A stretch of DNA of 32,591 nucleotides. Origin: Paraglomus occultum (lineage: Eukaryota > Glomeromycota > Glomeromycetes > Paraglomerales > Paraglomeraceae). Where the stretch lies: positions 1 through 32,591 of the forward strand of contig CAJVPJ010000238.1 in the NCBI GenBank assembly GCA_910592205.1, given 5' to 3'. The notes below the pieces were generated by a model. That model saw nothing but the letters and a program-made list of their open reading frames with translations. It had not been told where the DNA came from and made no database searches. Position numbers and translations under genes: made by a program. Positions 29,863-32,591 of the stretch are shown one piece after another. Numbering within the stretch: position 1 is the stretch's first letter; every line of letters begins with the position of its first letter.

Positions 29863-32591
29863 CTACATTTCCATCTTTCTCTCCCTTATTTCATCCTCGA
29901 TTATCTTATCCTCCAATCCTCCTTTCCAAATCTCCGTTGTTCCCCATTTGGGATAAACCCTTTTATACAAATACATCATGACTGTATCCTGTTGCTTTAT
30001 CGGAGAATCAAATACACACTTCATATGTCCATGAGTACCCAATGATTCCTTAATATGTCCAGTGCGTCCATATTTCGAATGGAGCCGAACTGGTTTAAAC
30101 CACTGGACGTCCTCTGAATGTGATGTTGGACGTATTAATACTAAAAACCGAAGAACAAGCAGGCAGGTCAATCAATAAATTTGAAATGTTCTCACCTGGA
30201 TTGAAGAACATGTACCGTATAACTGCAGACCGTTTGTTTATTTTTAGTGGATAACCTGTCAATATTATCCTCTTTGCAATGATACGTGTTGGCTCGACAC
30301 CGTTGGACGATCCAGTGGCAACTAGGATAGAGTCTAACGATACGCAAAAAAATTCGTGTCAGCGTCACCAAAATTATAAAAGAATTTTTAAGAGACTTTG
30401 CTCAGACGAACCGTACCGTTAATATCTCCTGTATCTTTGAACGCCAAGCATGGCATTGCGCCAAACACAATCGGCCCATATATTGTTGCGATACTCGTTC
30501 TTCCTGCATTTAAGAATTTTTCAAACTTATGTACATTGTTGGTTCCCTTCCTGCTGTGTGTATGTTGAGAAAACAATGGATGAATTGTATATCTTCGAAA
30601 GCCACATTGTATTAGAAGGGGATCTTTAGACTTGATTGGCTCTGTGTAATGTGATGTGCGTGTGAGGACAAAGTTCAAAACGGAGATGCGATGTTCGTAT
30701 TGAAGCAGACCAAAGATTATAAATGGACGGGATGGATCAAAAGACTCTGTGAAAAGAGTTAAAAACATGATCAGTGAACGTGGATGATACACTATGTAAG
30801 CACAGAAAATATATTACCTTTAACTTCTTTCGGTACGTTAGATATGTGCAAAGTAATACGCATTCCCGGCTATAAAGAGAAGGAAGTTTTTGATCCAAGC
30901 TCTATCAGAAATTTGACTCGATTGCCCCCTTTTTTACCTTAGCAGCTCCAATCAATGCTTCGGCAGTAACTCTCTTCAGAGTTCGCTTGTAATCCGCGAA
31001 TTGAAATATTCTTGCATAATCTATAGGTAAATTCTCATAGGGATCCCATGGGGATGTACGAAAGCTTTCCAATCCACGGTATCGTTGAAATCGCACTCGT
31101 GCCGAGATATCCATCGGAGTGTCGACTTCATCTGGAAATTGCAAATCCTCGCGGTTTTCCTTCTTACGTGTTTCAAGATATTCTTGAAGTCTTTGATAAG
31201 CATCGGAGAAGGTAGGTCGTGAGGAAAAAAAATGATATGGAACGTTGATTATCATTCATTACAGTTACACTAGGATTTGATACAGACTGTTTCTCTTCAT
31301 CTTCGTCCATTTGGTCAGATGGAACTGGGTTTCTAGTCTCCAGTTCTATCTCCTCGTATTCCTCTTCTTCATCATCTTCTTCTTCGATTTGCTTAATTGA
31401 ACTCTCTTCCTCTTGGTCATCATCACATGCCATAGTTTCATCTTCGTCGTCATCTTCTTCACTGTATTCATCTTCCGAGTCAACAATCCATGCTGCCTGA
31501 TAGGCGGACGTCCCTTTTGGAACTCGTTTCACAATTCTCTTTGGAGTCGTGCCAGGTTTAGCATCCGGCAGGTTATCAGACTCGACAGACATCGATTGAT
31601 CTTTCATTCTAAATAAGTTAACACCACAATTATAGATAACGACAAGCCATATCATAAAACATACCCGCTTTATCAAGTTCTTCTCTTGTTGGCCAAGTCT
31701 GTTCATTCTGCATGAGATCAGGCTCATTTTCGGCAACTAGAGAATCCTGTAAGGCTGGATCTGTCGTTTCAAGCGTTTTCGCGTCCATTGCCTGCGAGAT
31801 CAACAAATTTAGGATTATGCATGGATTGGTCTAATGCGGAAACTAATGACTGTCCCACCATTTCTTCGGTATCCTCTCGGGTTGTTGGGCATGAGCTGAT
31901 CTATGGTTGAAAGTTACAAACGTTCGATAAATTTAAACTTTCCAACAGGGTAAATCTTATAAAGTGATTACGAATTATTTAATGTAATACCTCTTTCAGT
32001 TGAAAATCCCCATAATTTTGCAAGTGTACGAGGCGATTAGCGGAAAAAGGCACGCCTCGTGCGTACCCACTTACCCGCAATGTACCAATATTCTATAATT
32101 AAGATCATGATTATACGTTCATTTCACATACAATCTTTACAATCCCATCTTCAAGTACCTCATTGTCGTCATTGGCTATAAATGATACGTCTTCTGCCAA
32201 AAGATATGGGTGAGTATCACGCCATGAAATCTCTTTTGGAGTCTGGGTACATATTGTCCTGAGAATTGTCAATGCATCCTACAACATGTCTTAATATTTA
32301 GACAAGACGTAAAAGTTATGACTTTACAACTGAATTCAAATGAAAAACAGTCCATACTTGACTCTCACTTCCGCAATAAAGCTTCGTCTCAGAAGGGAAG
32401 AAATGCTGTATGAAACTCAGTAAAGATTTCTTGACATCATTGCGTTTCTTAACTGGTACGCTATCCAAGTGCTACAAATCGATTCAGATAAAACGGTTTA
32501 AAACTTGATCATACGAAACTGATATGCGTAACATACTCACCATTACAGTGCTAACCACACTAGGCACACCCTGCGCTTGTATAGTTTGCAA
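29863..32591 (-). CDS. TSR1: Ribosome biogenesis protein Tsr1, C-terminal part (5' end outside window)
   Basis: Tsr1 is a GTPase-like factor needed for late 40S subunit maturation. Twelve minus-strand exons are visible: 32591-32541 (partial), 32471-32358, 32278-32132, 32092-31991, 31900-31859, 31791-31665, 31600-31288, 31190-30938, 30869-30818, 30746-30417, 30333-30196 and 30113-29863. They give 639 codons plus stop with consistent phases. Signatures are [20 protein letters not shown] (AARP2CN region), [32 protein letters not shown] and an acidic stretch. After these come [91 protein letters not shown] and [15 protein letters not shown] near the end. Full Tsr1 is about 790 aa, so roughly 150 N-terminal residues are missing. 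The junction 31288/31190 uses a weaker donor (CA|GTCTGT), chosen because it restores the conserved [15 protein letters not shown]19 follows on the same strand. Confidence 0.93.

Overview
The window looks like nuclear DNA of a filamentous, early-diverging fungus. It is AT-rich, and its genes are split by many short GT-AG introns of about 50-225 nt. The recognisable proteins are typical fungal ones: Npr3, Tap42, Atp19, Tsr1, an Htm1/Mnl1-type mannosidase, Rmi1 and a RecQ helicase. A pure Sel1-repeat protein and a probably N-myristoylated SAM methyltransferase resemble gene families that are expanded in arbuscular mycorrhizal fungi (Glomeromycotina). That placement is an inference from gene style, not a proof. 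No rRNA, tRNA, CRISPR array or bacterial-type operon was seen.

Layout. 1-140: possible end of a pogo/Tigger-like DNA transposon. 872-3013 (-): NPR3, five exons, 599 aa. About 3.6-4.1 kb (+): a possible small membrane protein, only partly resolved. 4280-5620 (+): intronless Sel1-repeat protein. 5.6-8.2 kb: no intact gene, but minus-strand coding-like remnants. 8227-9650 (-): SAM methyltransferase, five exons, 313 aa. 9.65-18.1 kb: a gene-poor, AT-rich desert with microsatellites, short tandem repeats and decayed repeat copies. 18134-21686 (+): GH47 mannosidase with a C-terminal PA domain, 15 exons, 801 aa. 22330-23505 (+): RMI1, three exons, 323 aa. 24262-27044 (-): RecQ helicase, five exons, 824 aa. 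27356-29143 (+): TAP42, nine exons, 335 aa. 29355-29699 (-): ATP19, two exons, 73 aa. 29863-32591 (-): the C-terminal 639 codons of TSR1, twelve exons, with its 5' end beyond the window.

Every multi-exon model named above was spliced by hand, and the summed exon lengths are exact multiples of three with phases matching at each junction. This supports the models, but none has been checked against RNA.

How the genes relate. RMI1 and RecQ are partners in the RecQ-Top3-Rmi1 (dissolvasome) complex and lie tail to tail. Both carry hydrophobic-acidic motifs that look like SUMO-interacting motifs. RecQ and TAP42 diverge from a shared 311-bp gap. NPR3 (GATOR1/SEACIT) and TAP42 (PP2A regulator) both belong to TORC1 signalling but are 24 kb apart, so no joint regulation is claimed. 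The most unusual signals are two 13-nt micro-exons plus a GC-AG intron in the mannosidase gene, a RecQ protein that ends after its zinc module and carries 17-residue repeats at its N-terminus, and an orphan coding-like exon between RMI1 and RecQ.
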